Shown: positions 51,296-61,202, counted from the first letter of the stretch. The stretch: DNA of 64,000 nt from Nocardioides ochotonae (GCF_011420305.2 NZ_CP061769.1:3397001-3461000), one strand, 5' to 3'. Translations and numbers: made by a program. Notes: a model not told the origin generated them from the sequence alone.

Positions 51296-52537
51296 ATGAC
51301 CGACACGAGCGCCACGCCCGCCCCGCAACCGGACACCGAACTCGCGAACGCAGAGCCCAACGCCGCACAGAAGGTGATCGCCGAGACGCTCGGGACCTTC
51401 ATCCTGGTCTTCTTCGGCTGCGGCGCAGCCGTCATGAGCGGCGGTGACTACGTGGGCACCGCGCTCGCCTTCGGTCTCGCGCTCCTGGTCGGGATCTACG
51501 CCTTCGGGCGGATCTCCGGGGCCCACTACAACCCCGCCGTCAGTCTCGGCGCCGCTCTCAGCGGCCGGGTCGCCTGGGCGCAGCTGCCGCTCTACATCGG
51601 CGGACAGCTGCTCGGCGCGATCCTGGGCGCGCTGTCGCTCTTCGTGCTGATGCACGGCTTCGACGGCTACGACGCCACCGGGAACATGGGCCAGAACTTC
51701 TTCGGCGACGACACGAGCGGCTACGCGGTCTGGGCGGCGCTGCTGCTCGAGATGCTGCTGACCGCGATCTTCGTGATGGTGATCCTCGCCGTCACCGACG
51801 CCCGCTTCGAGCACCCGTCGCTGGCGCCCCTGGCGATCGGCATCGCCCTCGTCGGCATCCACCTCGTCGCGATCCCCGCCACCGGCACCTCGGTCAACCC
51901 GGCCCGCTCGATCGGCCCGGCGCTGTTCGCCGGCGGCGACGCGATCATCCAGCTGTGGCTGTTCATCCTCGCCCCGCTGGTCGGCGCCGCCATTGCCGGA
52001 CTGGTCTACCCGCTCGCCTTCGGCCGCGACACCGACCCGGTCCCCGGCTCCGGGCTCTCCTTCGCCCAGGCCCGCGCGGCGGGCTACGGAGGCTCGGACT
52101 CCTACCAGCAGCAGTGGAACCAGCCCGAGGGTCAGGCCACCGGCGAGGGTGCCCACACGGGCCAGTCCGGGGCCGGCTGGCAGGGCGGCGCCCAGGGTGC
52201 GCAGGGCGGCCAGGGCGACCAGCAGCAGTACGGCCAGCAGCAGTACGCCCAGCAGCAGTACGCCGGCGAGCCGATCATCCAGGACGGCTGGCAGTGGGAC
52301 CCGCACGCCCAGCAGTGGATCCCCGCCCAGCAGCAGCCGGGTCAGGCCGGGCAAGCAGGTCAGGCCGGGCAGCAGGCCACTGGTGCCGGCACTGGCACTG
52401 GCACTGACACTGGGGCTGGGGCCGGGGAGTCAGCCGTGGAGCCGGGGGCTGCCCAGCCGGGCGTGACCGACCCCGGGCACGATCCGGACGGCGAGTGGCC
52501 CGAGGACGGCGCCACTCACGTCAGGCAGGATCCCTGA
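51296..52537 (+). CDS. aqpZ: Aquaporin Z-like water channel with long Gln/Gly-rich tail
   Basis: MIP-family channel, 413 residues; typical AqpZ is ~230. Residues 1-250 form the channel: NPA boxes at 79-81 and 201-203, and ar/R filter residues Phe59, His189, Thr198 and Arg204, which are those of water-selective channels, not glycerol facilitators. Residues ~252-413 are a low-complexity cytoplasmic tail: three QQQY units, a Trp-containing stretch (IQDGWQWDPHAQQWIPAQQQP), GQA repeats, GT repeats, then an acidic end. ATG at 51296 with GAGGAG upstream; an earlier ATG at 51152 would add a non-conserved leader. Its last 17 bp overlap the convergent lipoprotein gene. Confidence 0.88.
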   Translation: MTDTSATPAPQPDTELANAEPNAAQKVIAETLGTFILVFFGCGAAVMSGGDYVGTALAFGLALLVGIYAFGRISGAHYNPAVSLGAALSGRVAWAQLPLYIGGQLLGAILGALSLFVLMHGFDGYDATGNMGQNFFGDDTSGYAVWAALLLEMLLTAIFVMVILAVTDARFEHPSLAPLAIGIALVGIHLVAIPATGTSVNPARSIGPALFAGGDAIIQLWLFILAPLVGAAIAGLVYPLAFGRDTDPVPGSGLSFAQARAAGYGGSDSYQQQWNQPEGQATGEGAHTGQSGAGWQGGAQGAQGGQGDQQQYGQQQYAQQQYAGEPIIQDGWQWDPHAQQWIPAQQQPGQAGQAGQAGQQATGAGTGTGTDTGAGAGESAVEPGAAQPGVTDPGHDPDGEWPEDGATHVRQDP

Positions 52538-53243
52538 GCAGGTCGAGCACCTCGTCCTCACGCTCCACCCGTGTCGGGCCGATGCCGCGCTGGAGGATGA
52601 CCTCCTGCGTGGCGTCGGCGCCGAGACTGCTCGCGGCGTCCTCGCCGGTGAACACCTCGAGGCGCACCACGTCCTCGTCGACGCCGGTGACCTCCGCCCG
52701 GTCCTCGACCACGCCGTCCAGCAGCGCCATCCGGTAGCCGTCGCCCAGGCGAGGGTCCGCAGGCACCGCCAGTCCCGCCTGCGCACCGTCGACACCGGCC
52801 TCCCACTCCCCCGCGCGGCCAAGCCACCACACGTTGCCGTCGCGGTCCTGGGCGAAGTAGTCGTGCTGCGCCCGGCTGCTCCACCCCCGGCCTCCGGCCT
52901 CCGGGTCGAGGGTCGCCCGGCTGCGCACGACGGTCGCCGCGACCCCGGCCACCTCGCGAGGCTCCTCGGCCACCACGACGCGCACGCCGCCGCCGGCGCC
53001 GCCGAGCACCCGCCACCGCTGCACGCTGCCGCGCTCGAGCGGGAACCACTCGTTGTCCACCGCGTCCACGAAGTCGGCCGGGTCCGGCGAGGGGGTCGGC
53101 ACGGTCAGCTCGTCGACCCCGGTCGGGGGCACCTCGCCAGGGGAGTTCGCGCAGCCGGCGAGCAGCGCGAGCGCCGCGACGGCGGCGAGCACGGCGCTCG
53201 CCGGGGCGCGCGACGTACGGCGGGAGGGGCGGGGCGCAGACAT
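52521..53243 (-). CDS. Putative lipoprotein of unknown function
   Basis: A 240-residue protein with an Arg-rich N-terminus, hydrophobic stretch and lipobox LLAGC (Cys at about 31). The mature part starts with a Pro/Thr spacer and then [16 protein letters not shown], an antiparallel beta pattern with [31 protein letters not shown]. The 'yFaQDxdGnVWYfGE' style is common in secreted proteins of actinobacteria annotated as hypothetical. No enzymatic motif seen. Divergent from mdh. Confidence 0.72.
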   Translation of the reverse strand: MSAPRPSRRTSRAPASAVLAAVAALALLAGCANSPGEVPPTGVDELTVPTPSPDPADFVDAVDNEWFPLERGSVQRWRVLGGAGGGVRVVVAEEPREVAGVAATVVRSRATLDPEAGGRGWSSRAQHDYFAQDRDGNVWWLGRAGEWEAGVDGAQAGLAVPADPRLGDGYRMALLDGVVEDRAEVTGVDEDVVRLEVFTGEDAASSLGADATQEVILQRGIGPTRVEREDEVLDLLRDPA

Positions 53244-53356
53244 GGCGACATCATCGCCGATCCGCCGTCCGCGAGTCCTCCCGGCCGCGCCTCCGCGCTG
53301 CTAGCGTCGGGCGCGCGACCGCTGTTGGCGGTGACTTTCCGACGAAGGAGTCGAAC

Positions 53357-54340
53357 GTGAGCCCTACCCCTCTCAAGGTGGCTGTCACCGGCGCAGCCGG
53401 TCAGATCGGCTACAGCCTGCTGTTCCGTCTCGCCAGCGGTGCACTCGGTGATCGGCCGGTGGAGCTTCGACTGCTGGAGATCACCCCGGCGCTCCAGGCA
53501 CTCGAGGGCGTGGTGATGGAGCTCGACGACTGCGCGTTCCCGACGCTGGCCGGCATCGAGATCGGCGACGACGCGGAGAAGCTCTTCGACGGGGTCAACC
53601 TCGCGCTGCTCGTGGGCGCCCGTCCGCGCGCGAAGGGCATGGAGCGAGGCGACCTGCTCGAGGCCAACGGCGCGATCTTCACCGCGCAGGGCCGGGCGCT
53701 CAACAAGGTGGCGGCCGACGACGTACGCATCGGGGTCACCGGCAACCCCGCCAACACCAACGCGCTGATCGCGATGCGCAACGCCCCGGACATCCCCGCA
53801 GCGCGGTTCTCGGCGCTGACCCGTCTGGACCACAACCGCGCGATCTCCCAGCTGGCCGCCAAGACCGGCGCCTCGGTCACCGACATCACCAAGATGTCGA
53901 TCTGGGGCAACCACTCCGCGACGCAGTACCCCGACCTGTTCCACGCCGAGGTGTCCGGCCGCAACGCCGCCGAGGTCGTCGGCGACCAGGACTGGATCGC
54001 CGACACCTTCATCCCGACCGTGGCGAAGCGCGGCGCGGCGATCATCGAGGCGCGCGGCTCCTCCTCGGCCGCCTCGGCGGCCTCCGCCACCATCGACGCC
54101 GCCCGCGACTGGCTCGGTGCCTCGGCCGCGAACGACTGGGTCTCGATGGCCGTCGCCTCCGACGGCTCCTACGGCGTGCCCGAGGGGCTGATCAGCTCCT
54201 TCCCCGTCACCACCCGCGACGGGGAGTGGGAGATCGTCCAGGGCCTCGACATCGACGACTTCTCCCGGGCCCGCATCGACGCCTCGGTCCAGGAGCTCGT
54301 CGAGGAGCGCGACGCCGTCACCGCCCTCGGCCTCATCTGA
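53357..54340 (+). CDS. mdh: Malate dehydrogenase
   Basis: NAD-dependent malate/oxaloacetate interconversion in the TCA cycle. The 327 residues show the [17 protein letters not shown]ossmann motif, [23 protein letters not shown] (mobile loop with substrate arginines), [22 protein letters not shown] and the catalytic histidine in [15 protein letters not shown] start with GAAGGAG 6 nt upstream; a TAGCGT box 48 nt further up is the likely -10. It is followed by the DUF3017-folD genes on the other strand, as in other actinobacteria. Confidence 0.96.
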   Translation: MSPTPLKVAVTGAAGQIGYSLLFRLASGALGDRPVELRLLEITPALQALEGVVMELDDCAFPTLAGIEIGDDAEKLFDGVNLALLVGARPRAKGMERGDLLEANGAIFTAQGRALNKVAADDVRIGVTGNPANTNALIAMRNAPDIPAARFSALTRLDHNRAISQLAAKTGASVTDITKMSIWGNHSATQYPDLFHAEVSGRNAAEVVGDQDWIADTFIPTVAKRGAAIIEARGSSSAASAASATIDAARDWLGASAANDWVSMAVASDGSYGVPEGLISSFPVTTRDGEWEIVQGLDIDDFSRARIDASVQELVEERDAVTALGLI

Positions 54341-54362
54341 GGCTCCCCGAAGGGGCGAGGGG

Positions 54363-54743
54363 TCAGAGGGGCTGGTCGGGGATGGTCTGCACGAGGAAGA
54401 GGAGCAGGCCGCCGAGGGAGCCCAGGAACAGGACGTCGAAGATGCGGTGGCGAGCGGCGAGCATGCCGGCGTCACGGCGCGGGAGCACCAGGCGCAGGAA
54501 CGCGGCGAGCACCAGCGCGCCGGCGATCCACCGCACCCCGGTCCGCCAGCTGCCGAGGACCACGATGGTCATCCCGATGCACGCCGCGACCATGATGCCC
54601 ATGTAGAAGGCACCCCCGATGGTCGAGGGGTAGCGGCGCTCGGGCGGGGCCGGCGCCCGGCCCGCCTCGAGCTCCGCTGCCACCTCGGCCTCGGACGGGA
54701 CGACCGGGTCCGGTCCCCCCTCGGGTGCCTCCTGCGCGGTCAT
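54363..54743 (-). CDS. DUF3017-type membrane protein
   Basis: A 126-residue protein: ~40-residue acidic, Pro-rich N-terminus, then three membrane helices (about 43-62, 68-88 and 103-122) separated by RRDAGMLAARHR, a basic loop characteristic of DUF3017. It starts 4 nt after the folD stop, so the two are co-translated. This pairing with folD is common in actinobacteria. Function unknown. Confidence 0.8.
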   Translation of the reverse strand: MTAQEAPEGGPDPVVPSEAEVAAELEAGRAPAPPERRYPSTIGGAFYMGIMVAACIGMTIVVLGSWRTGVRWIAGALVLAAFLRLVLPRRDAGMLAARHRIFDVLFLGSLGGLLLFLVQTIPDQPL

Positions 54744-54747
54744 CGGG

Positions 54748-55599
54748 TCAGCCCAGCGCCTTCTCGGCCGCCGCGACCACGTTGGCGAGCAGCATGGCGC
54801 GCGTCATCGGCCCCACCCCGCCGGGGTTCGGCGACACCCAGCCGGCGACGTCCCACACGTCGGCGGCCAGGTCGCCGGCGATCTTGCCGTCGACCCGGGA
54901 GACGCCCACGTCGAGCAGCGCCGCGCCGGGCTTGACCATGTCGCCGGTGATGATCCCGGGTACGCCGGCCGCCGCGACGACGATGTCGGCCTGGCGCACG
55001 TGGGCGGCCAGGTCGCGGGTGCCGGTGTGGCACAGCGTCACGGTCGCGTTCTCCGAGCGCCGGGTGAGCAGCAGCCCGAGCGGGCGACCGACGGTCACCC
55101 CGCGGCCGACCACGACGACCTCGGCTCCGTTGATCTCCACGTCGTGGCGACGCAGCAGCTCCACGATGCCGTACGGCGTGCACGGCAGCGGCGCCTCCGT
55201 GCCGAGCACCAGCCAGCCGAGGTTGGTCGGGTGCAGCCCGTCGGCGTCCTTGGCGGGGTCGATCAGGCCGAGCACCCGGTTCTCGTCGCGGCCCTTGGGC
55301 AGCGGCAGCTGCACGATGTAGCCGGTGCACGCCGGGTCGTCGTTGAGGCTGCGCACGGCCGCCTCGATCTCCTCCTGGGTCGCCGTCTCGGGCAGGTCGA
55401 TGCGGATCGACTCGATCCCGACCTCCGCGCAGTCCTTGTGCTTGCCGGCGACGTACCAGGTGGAGCCGGGGTCGTTGCCGACCAGGATCGTGCCCAGGCC
55501 GGGCACGACGCCGCGCTCGCGCAGCGCGGCGACCCGGCCCCGCAGCTCGTCCTTGATCGCGGCAGCCGTGGCGGTGCCGTCGAGCTTCTGTGCAGTCAT
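54748..55599 (-). CDS. folD: Methylenetetrahydrofolate dehydrogenase/cyclohydrolase
   Basis: Bifunctional enzyme that makes 10-formyl-THF from methylene-THF for PurN and PurH. The 283 residues show [28 protein letters not shown] with the catalytic Lys of the YxxxK motif, [18 protein letters not shown] and the NADP-binding [17 protein letters not shown]. It follows purH by 12 bp in the same direction, so supply and use of formyl-THF are linked. Confidence 0.96.
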   Translation of the reverse strand: MTAQKLDGTATAAAIKDELRGRVAALRERGVVPGLGTILVGNDPGSTWYVAGKHKDCAEVGIESIRIDLPETATQEEIEAAVRSLNDDPACTGYIVQLPLPKGRDENRVLGLIDPAKDADGLHPTNLGWLVLGTEAPLPCTPYGIVELLRRHDVEINGAEVVVVGRGVTVGRPLGLLLTRRSENATVTLCHTGTRDLAAHVRQADIVVAAAGVPGIITGDMVKPGAALLDVGVSRVDGKIAGDLAADVWDVAGWVSPNPGGVGPMTRAMLLANVVAAAEKALG

Positions 55600-55611
55600 G
55601 ACGGCTCCTCT

Positions 55612-57171
55612 TTAGTGGAAGAAGTGGCGGGTGCCGGTGAAGTACATCGTGACCCCCGCGGCCTTCGCGGCCTCGATGGTCAGCTCGTCGCGGATCGAGC
55701 CGCCCGGCTGCACGATCGCGGTGATGCCGGCGTCGATGAGGATCTGCGGGCCGTCCTCGAAGGGGAAGAAGGCATCGGAGGCCGCGACCGAGCCGGCCGC
55801 GCGCTCCCCCGCCCGCTCGACGGCGAGCTTGCAGGAGTCGACCCGGTTGACCTGGCCCATGCCGACGCCGACCGAGGCGCCGTCCTTGGCCAGCAGGATC
55901 GCGTTGGACTTCACCGAGCGGCAGGCGCGCCAGGCGAAGGCGAGGTCGGCGAGCACCTCGGGCGAGGCAGCCTCGCCGGTGGCCAGGGTCCAGCTGGCCG
56001 GGTCGTCGCCCGGCGCCTGGAAGCGGTCGGCGACCTGGGCCAGCGAGCCGCCCGGGATCTGGCGCACCTCGGTGGGGTCGCTGCCCGGCGCCGGGGAGAT
56101 GAGCAGCCGGATGTTCTTCTTCGCGGCCAGCACCTCGACGGCACCCTCGTCGTACGCCGGGGCGACGACGACCTCGGTGAACACCTCGGCGACCTGCTCG
56201 GCCATCGCGACGGTGACCGGGCGGTTGGTGGCGATCACGCCGCCGAACGCCGAGGTCGGGTCGCAGGCGTGCGCCTTGCGGTGGGCCTCGGCGACGTCGC
56301 CGCCGACCGCGATGCCGCACGGGTTGGCGTGCTTGATGATCGCGACGGCCGGCTCGTCGAAGTCGTACGCCGCGCGGTGGGCGGCGCTCGCGTCGACGAA
56401 GTTGTTGTAGGACATCTCCTTGCCGTGCAGCTGCTCGGCGTGCGCCAGGCCGGGCTCGGCACCGATCTCGGTGTAGAGCGCGGCGGGCTGGTGGGAGTTC
56501 TCGCCGTAGCGCAGCACCGCGGCCCGCTCGAAGGCCTGGCCGTGGAACGCCGGCCACGGGGTGTCCTCGTCGGCGCCGAGGGTGTGGGCGAACCAGTTGG
56601 CCACCTGCACGTCGTACGCCGCGGTGTGGGCGAACGCGGCGGCGGCGAGGCGCTGGCGCTCGACCAGGGTGAAGCCGCCCTCCTGGGCTGCGCGCAGCAC
56701 GTCGGCGTACATCGCCGGGGAGGTGGCGATCGCGACCGAGGGGTGGTTCTTGGCGGCGGCGCGCACCATCGAGGGCCCGCCGATGTCGATCTGCTCGACG
56801 CACTCGTCGGGCGCGGCGCCGGAGGCGACGGTCTGGGAGAACGGGTAGAGGTTGCAGACCACCAGGTCGAACGGCTCGACGTCGAGCTCGGCGAGCTGCG
56901 CCACGTGGGAGTCCAGGCGGCGGTCGGCGAGGATGCCCGCGTGCACCCGGGGGTGCAGCGTCTTGACCCGGCCGTCGAGGCACTCGGGGAACCCCGTGAG
57001 CTCCTCCACCTTGGTGACCGGCAGGCCGAGGCTCTCGATCAGGGCCGCGGAGCCGCCCGTGGACACGAGGGCGACGCCTGCGTCGTGCAGCCCGCGGACG
57101 AGCTCCTCGAGGCCGGACTTGTCATAGACGGAGACCAGGGCTCGCCTGATCGGGACACGGTTCTCAGACAC
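55612..57171 (-). CDS. purH: AICAR transformylase/IMP cyclohydrolase
   Basis: Last two steps of IMP synthesis. The N-terminal cyclohydrolase (about 1-200) has [28 protein letters not shown] and [12 protein letters not shown]; the C-terminal transformylase (about 205-519) has [47 protein letters not shown] and [10 protein letters not shown]. Start chosen is the GTG at 57171 ([13 protein letters not shown]) with AGGAG 8 nt upstream. A ZTP riboswitch lies directly upstream, so translation or transcription should rise when the substrate AICAR (ZMP) builds up under folate stress. Confidence 0.95.
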   Translation of the reverse strand: MSENRVPIRRALVSVYDKSGLEELVRGLHDAGVALVSTGGSAALIESLGLPVTKVEELTGFPECLDGRVKTLHPRVHAGILADRRLDSHVAQLAELDVEPFDLVVCNLYPFSQTVASGAAPDECVEQIDIGGPSMVRAAAKNHPSVAIATSPAMYADVLRAAQEGGFTLVERQRLAAAAFAHTAAYDVQVANWFAHTLGADEDTPWPAFHGQAFERAAVLRYGENSHQPAALYTEIGAEPGLAHAEQLHGKEMSYNNFVDASAAHRAAYDFDEPAVAIIKHANPCGIAVGGDVAEAHRKAHACDPTSAFGGVIATNRPVTVAMAEQVAEVFTEVVVAPAYDEGAVEVLAAKKNIRLLISPAPGSDPTEVRQIPGGSLAQVADRFQAPGDDPASWTLATGEAASPEVLADLAFAWRACRSVKSNAILLAKDGASVGVGMGQVNRVDSCKLAVERAGERAAGSVAASDAFFPFEDGPQILIDAGITAIVQPGGSIRDELTIEAAKAAGVTMYFTGTRHFFH

Positions 57172-57204
57172 GGGGTTCACTCCTGCTTCGGGTGCGTGCG
57201 GACG

Positions 57205-57296
57205 TCGGGAGCACCCAGGCGGTCGATGCTCCGTGCTGCCCCCGAGGGGGTCACTCCCTGGTGGTGGTCCCACCTGCGCCAGTCGTGTGGGCTCAG
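57205..57296 (-). promoter_or_regulatory. ZTP (pfl-motif) riboswitch upstream of purH
   Basis: On the reverse strand the leader carries the family landmarks in order: ACGACTGGCG, then the AGGTGGGACCACC hairpin with CAGGGAG, a variable stem-loop, and the 3' block CGACCGCCTGGG. A GGGTGC in the last block can pair with GCACCC just before the purH AGGAG (about 57186-57195), a plausible switching helix that would hide the ribosome binding site. The family binds ZMP/ZTP and turns genes on. Confidence 0.88.
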
Positions 57297-57345
57297 CATA
57301 TCGAGGGTGCGCCGCTGCCCGGCCCGGACCCGCGGGCCCGGGACG

Positions 57346-57975
57346 TCACCGTCGTCCGGCGCCGAAGCGGACCCGCCGACCCTCGACGGTGTAGCCCTCC
57401 CGCGCCATCCGGCCCACGCTGTCGACGAGCATGCCGCGCTCGGCGGTCTTGATCCGCTCGTGCAGGGAGGCGACGTCGTCGTCGTCCTCGACCGGCACGA
57501 CCGTCTGGGCCACGATCACGCCGGTGTCGACCCCGGCGTCGACGACGAACAGCGTCGCGCCGGTGACCTTCACGCCGTACGCCAGCGCGTCGGCGGGGCC
57601 GTGCATGCCGGGGAACGACGGCGACAGCGCCGGGTGCGTGTTGACCGTGCGGCCGCCGAAGCGGGCGAGGAAGTCCTCCCCCACCAGCTTCATGAAGCCG
57701 GCGAGCACCACCAGGTCCGGGTCGAAGGCCGCGACCCGGTCGGCCAGGGCGCGGTCCCAGCCCTCGCGGGTGCCGTAGTCCGCGACCTTGTTGACGAACG
57801 TCGGAAGGCCCGCGCGCTCGGCGCGCGCCAGGCCCTCGATGCCGTCGCGGTCGGCGCCCACCGCCACCACGCGGGCGCCGTACGCCGGGTCGGCACAGGC
57901 GTCGAGCAGGGCCTGGAGGTTGGTGCCGGAGCCCGAGACGAGCACGACGAGACGGGCGGGGTGCGAGACGGTCAC
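57346..57975 (-). CDS. purN: Phosphoribosylglycinamide formyltransferase
   Basis: Transfers the formyl group of 10-formyl-THF to GAR in purine synthesis. The 209 residues show VLVSGSGTNLQALLDAC (phosphate loop), the folate-site block LAGFMKLVG, and the catalytic Asn/His/Asp set in TVNTHPALSPSFPGMHG and GATLFVVDAGVDTGVIVAQ. GTG start with TAGGAT 6 nt upstream. It stands before the riboswitch, so it is not under that control. The perM-purN-purH order is also that of mycobacteria. Confidence 0.95.
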   Translation of the reverse strand: MTVSHPARLVVLVSGSGTNLQALLDACADPAYGARVVAVGADRDGIEGLARAERAGLPTFVNKVADYGTREGWDRALADRVAAFDPDLVVLAGFMKLVGEDFLARFGGRTVNTHPALSPSFPGMHGPADALAYGVKVTGATLFVVDAGVDTGVIVAQTVVPVEDDDDVASLHERIKTAERGMLVDSVGRMAREGYTVEGRRVRFGAGRR

Positions 57976-57981
57976 CCGCGG

Positions 57982-57987
57982 ATCCTA
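57982..57987 (-). promoter_or_regulatory. -10 box of purN, leaderless type
   Basis: On the reverse strand TAGGAT ends 6 nt before the purN GTG, with no ribosome binding site between. Confidence 0.45.
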
Positions 57988-57994
57988 GTGAGCC

Positions 57995-59224
57995 TCAGCG
58001 GTGCCGCGAGCGGCGCGTCAGCCAGGTGGCCACCACCCCGCCCACGAGGCCGCCGAGACCGAAGGCGGTCACGGCGTGCACGAGGACGTCCCCCGCGAAC
58101 GGCGCGACGTCGGCCATCCGGCCGGGACCGACGGCGCCGCCGGCCAGCGCGGCGAGCAGACCGAAGGCCAGACCGGCGAGCACCCCGCCGACGAGGCCGC
58201 GGACGATCCCCTTGTCCCACCGCGCGGTCGGCCGGTGCCGGTGCGCGCGGACGGTCGCCACCACGGCGACCAGCGGGGGCAGCACCATCGTCAGGGAGGT
58301 CCATGCCGACGCGGGCCCGTTGTCGGGCAGGGCCGCGAGGAGCGGAAACAGCGGCAGCGCCCCGATCGAGACCCCGGACGGCGCGACGATCGTGCCGACG
58401 CCGACGGTGAAGCCGGGGCCGAGCAGGTAGGAGCCCGCGAACACCAGGGCGTTGGGCAGCACCGTCGCCGAGGCCAGGAGGTACGCCGTGCCGTCGCCGG
58501 CGTCCAGGTCGAGCTGGGACATGATGTTCTCGGCCGTGCCCAGGTCCACCAGGACCGCGAGCACCAGCACCACGGCGCACACGCCGAACCAGGTGCGCAG
58601 CACCGCGGCGCACACCGCGCTCGACCCGCGCAGCGCCAGCGGCACCGCCGTCGCCCAGATGGCCGCACGACCGGAGCCGGTCGCGATCGCCGCCCCGCCG
58701 AGGACGACGCACAGCAGCAGCGACCACCCGACGACCCGTCCGGTGTCGGGTGCGCTGTCGCCGGTGCCGGCCACCGAGCTGGTGACCGCCGCCAGCACGA
58801 CGTACGTCGCGGTGAAGATCATCGTCGCGACCGGCACCGTCCAGTCCCGCACGCCGTCGGCGATGGCGTCGGCGTCCGGGCCGTGCCCGGAGATCGCGGC
58901 ACCGGCCCGCAGGCCCACGCGCCACACCGTCCACGCGCACACCAGCGTCACCAGCAGTGGCACGACGGTGACCGTGACCTCGTCGACCTGCACGCCGGAG
59001 CGGTGCCCGAGCAGCCAGCCCAGGGCGCCGACCCGCAGGGCGTCGCGGGGCTCGCCGTGGGCCCCGGCGTCGCTGAGGAACCAGCCGACGACGGCGAGCG
59101 CCATGCAGCCCAGCATCGGCAGCAGGGCGGCGCAGGCGCCGGCGAGAAGGGTCACCAGCGCGAGCGGACGACGATCGCGCAGGTCCGTCCGCGCCCGGGT
59201 TGGTGCAGTGAGCAGGGAGGTCAT
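57995..59224 (-). CDS. PerM/DUF6350 polytopic membrane protein
   Basis: A 409-residue protein with about nine to ten membrane helices and the DUF6350 pattern (a GHRSGVQVDEVTVTVVPLLVTLVCAW helix, PNALVFAGSYLLGPGFTVGVGTIVAPSGVSIGALPLFPLLAALP in the middle). The mycobacterial member PerM, coded at the same place beside purN, supports cell division by stabilising FtsB; that role is carried over only by homology and position. The ATG at 59224 overlaps the start region of the divergent sigma-like gene. Confidence 0.82.
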   Translation of the reverse strand: MTSLLTAPTRARTDLRDRRPLALVTLLAGACAALLPMLGCMALAVVGWFLSDAGAHGEPRDALRVGALGWLLGHRSGVQVDEVTVTVVPLLVTLVCAWTVWRVGLRAGAAISGHGPDADAIADGVRDWTVPVATMIFTATYVVLAAVTSSVAGTGDSAPDTGRVVGWSLLLCVVLGGAAIATGSGRAAIWATAVPLALRGSSAVCAAVLRTWFGVCAVVLVLAVLVDLGTAENIMSQLDLDAGDGTAYLLASATVLPNALVFAGSYLLGPGFTVGVGTIVAPSGVSIGALPLFPLLAALPDNGPASAWTSLTMVLPPLVAVVATVRAHRHRPTARWDKGIVRGLVGGVLAGLAFGLLAALAGGAVGPGRMADVAPFAGDVLVHAVTAFGLGGLVGGVVATWLTRRSRHR

Positions 59225-59324
59225 GACCGACCCATCATCACCCGCGGCACCGGACGCCGACGACTCCCACGCCGGACCTCGCCACGAGTCGGCTGCGCAC
59301 GGGTCGCGTAGGTTGGATGCCGCC

Positions 59325-61157
59325 ATGAGGAGTCCCGACGAGTTCGACGCGTTCTACAGGGACGCACGCGAGCGCCTGCTGCTGCAGACCTACGCGCTGA
59401 CCGGCGACCTACCGGCGGCACGCAGCGCGGTCCGTGACGCGTTCGTGATCGCGTGGCACCACTGGGACAAGGCCAGGCGCGAGGACCCCGAGGCCTGGAC
59501 CCGCCCGCACGCCTGGGCCCACGCCCAGCGCCGGCACTCCGCCCGCCCCTGGCACAAGGACAAGAGCGAGGACCCGGAGGTCCGGGCGACCCTCGAGGCG
59601 CTCGCGACGCTGAGCATCGACGAGCGGCGGATCCTGCTGCTCACGCTGCTGGCCAGCGGCACACCCGACGAGTTCGCGCGTGAGATCGGCGTGATCCGCC
59701 CGGTGGCGGACACCCTGCTGGCCAGCGCCACCGCCCGGCTGGCCAAGGCCCGCGACGTCGCGCCCTCCGAGGTCGGGCGGCTGATGGACCCGCTCGCCCG
59801 GGCCGTCTCCGAGGTGCGGTTCCCGCGCAGCACCATCGTGCGCCGCAGCGGACTGACCCGCCGACGCCTGCACACCGCCGCCGGGGTGCTCGTCACCGTC
59901 GCCGCCCTGGTGATCGGCGGCGTGGTGGTCAGCAACCCCGACGGCGTGCGACCCGGCCTGGACCGCAGCGAGACCAGCGCCAGCGGCGGCGCCCGGCCCG
60001 AGGAGCCGCCGGCGCCGCGCCTCGACGCGGCCAACCTGCTGACCACCGGCGACCTCGACGCGACCCTGCCCACCCGGGGCTGGCGCGGGAGCCTCCCGAA
60101 CACCAACACCGACGGGGACGGCTCCGCGCTGCCCTGCCAGCGCCAGCGCTACGCCGACCCGCAGAGCTCCAGCTACCTGGTGAAGAGCTTCCGGGCCACC
60201 ACCAAGCCGGGCCGGCCACGTCGTACCGCCATCCAGACCGTCGAGGGCTCCGACCGCGACCAGGCCGCGCAGCGCGCCTACAGCACCACGCTGCAGTGGT
60301 TCGCCGGCTGCACCGAGGGCCGCACCCAGCTGATCTCCACCCGCCGGATCGGCCGGGTCGGCGACCAGGCGATGCTGCTGGTCCTGCGCGAGTGGAACGG
60401 CCCGGTCACGCTCACGGCGTCGATCGCGCGGACCGGCCGGTTCACCACCGCCGTGGTGACCACCGCGACCGGCGTCGACTCACCCGACGTGCGCGGCAAC
60501 GTCGCGCTGCTCGGGCGCGCGGTCCAACGCGTGTGCGACCTGCCCGAGGCCGGCGCCTGCGCCAAGGGACGCGCAGAGGTGCGCACCGTCAGCCCGGTCC
60601 CCGTCGGGGAGGTGCCGTGGATGCTGTCCGAGGTGGACCTCCCCCCGGTCGACGACGTACGCCAGCCGTGGGTCGGCACCGCGCCGCGCCAGACCCGCCA
60701 GAACTTCGCCGCCACCCGCTGCGACCAGGCCTCCTTCCGCGGCAAGGGGTGGTCGAACAGCACCACCCGCGCCTTCCTGATCCCCGGCGCCCGCCTGCCG
60801 GCGTCGTTCGGGCTGACCCAGACCGTCGGGGCGCTCCCGCCGGAGCGGGCCCGGGCCTTCGTCGCGGACGTGCGCGAGAAGATGCGCACCTGCCCCGAGC
60901 GCTTCCTCGGCACCGAGGTCGACCTCGTGCTGAACCGCAGCAAGGGTCCGGTCGACCTGTCGGTGTGGCACGTGACCGTCGAGATCACCGACACCACCTC
61001 GGTGCGCTACCTGATGGCCCTCGCGCGCCGCGGCGGCGCGCTCTCGCAGATCGGCTTCGTGCCGGCGCCGCAGGTGCAGATGGGCGACGGCACGTTCATC
61101 GCGCTCGCCGAGCGCTCGCTGAAGCGCCTCGCCCAGCTCCCGGTCCGCGGGTCCTGA
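59325..61157 (+). CDS. ECF sigma-factor-like domain fused to membrane helix and duplicated sensor domain
   Basis: A 610-residue protein. Residues ~4-95 resemble ECF sigma region 2 (FDAFYRDARERLLLQTYALTGD, AVRDAFVIAWHHWDKARREDPEAWTR) and ~95-150 region 4 (ALATLSIDERRILLLTLLASGTPDEFAREIG). One membrane helix follows (about 190-210, LHTAAGVLVTVAALVIGGVVV), then two related extracytoplasmic domains (about 240-410 and 425-605) with paired Cys (ALPCQRQ...FAGCTEG; ATRCDQ...MRTCPE), similar in style to PknH-type sensor domains. It could be a transcription factor tethered to its own sensor, or a relic whose sigma part no longer contacts RNA polymerase. ATG at 59325 chosen, TAGGTT box 10 nt upstream; an ATG at 59223 would add 34 unconserved residues. 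Confidence 0.72.
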   Translation: MRSPDEFDAFYRDARERLLLQTYALTGDLPAARSAVRDAFVIAWHHWDKARREDPEAWTRPHAWAHAQRRHSARPWHKDKSEDPEVRATLEALATLSIDERRILLLTLLASGTPDEFAREIGVIRPVADTLLASATARLAKARDVAPSEVGRLMDPLARAVSEVRFPRSTIVRRSGLTRRRLHTAAGVLVTVAALVIGGVVVSNPDGVRPGLDRSETSASGGARPEEPPAPRLDAANLLTTGDLDATLPTRGWRGSLPNTNTDGDGSALPCQRQRYADPQSSSYLVKSFRATTKPGRPRRTAIQTVEGSDRDQAAQRAYSTTLQWFAGCTEGRTQLISTRRIGRVGDQAMLLVLREWNGPVTLTASIARTGRFTTAVVTTATGVDSPDVRGNVALLGRAVQRVCDLPEAGACAKGRAEVRTVSPVPVGEVPWMLSEVDLPPVDDVRQPWVGTAPRQTRQNFAATRCDQASFRGKGWSNSTTRAFLIPGARLPASFGLTQTVGALPPERARAFVADVREKMRTCPERFLGTEVDLVLNRSKGPVDLSVWHVTVEITDTTSVRYLMALARRGGALSQIGFVPAPQVQMGDGTFIALAERSLKRLAQLPVRGS

Positions 61158-61202
61158 CCCTCACCCGGGCCCCCACCGGGGGACGGACCGCAGGAACGAC
61201 GA

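Noticed and set aside
52521..52537. 17-bp overlap of aqpZ and lipoprotein gene ends
   Set aside because: Short tail-to-tail overlaps are ordinary in compact genomes.
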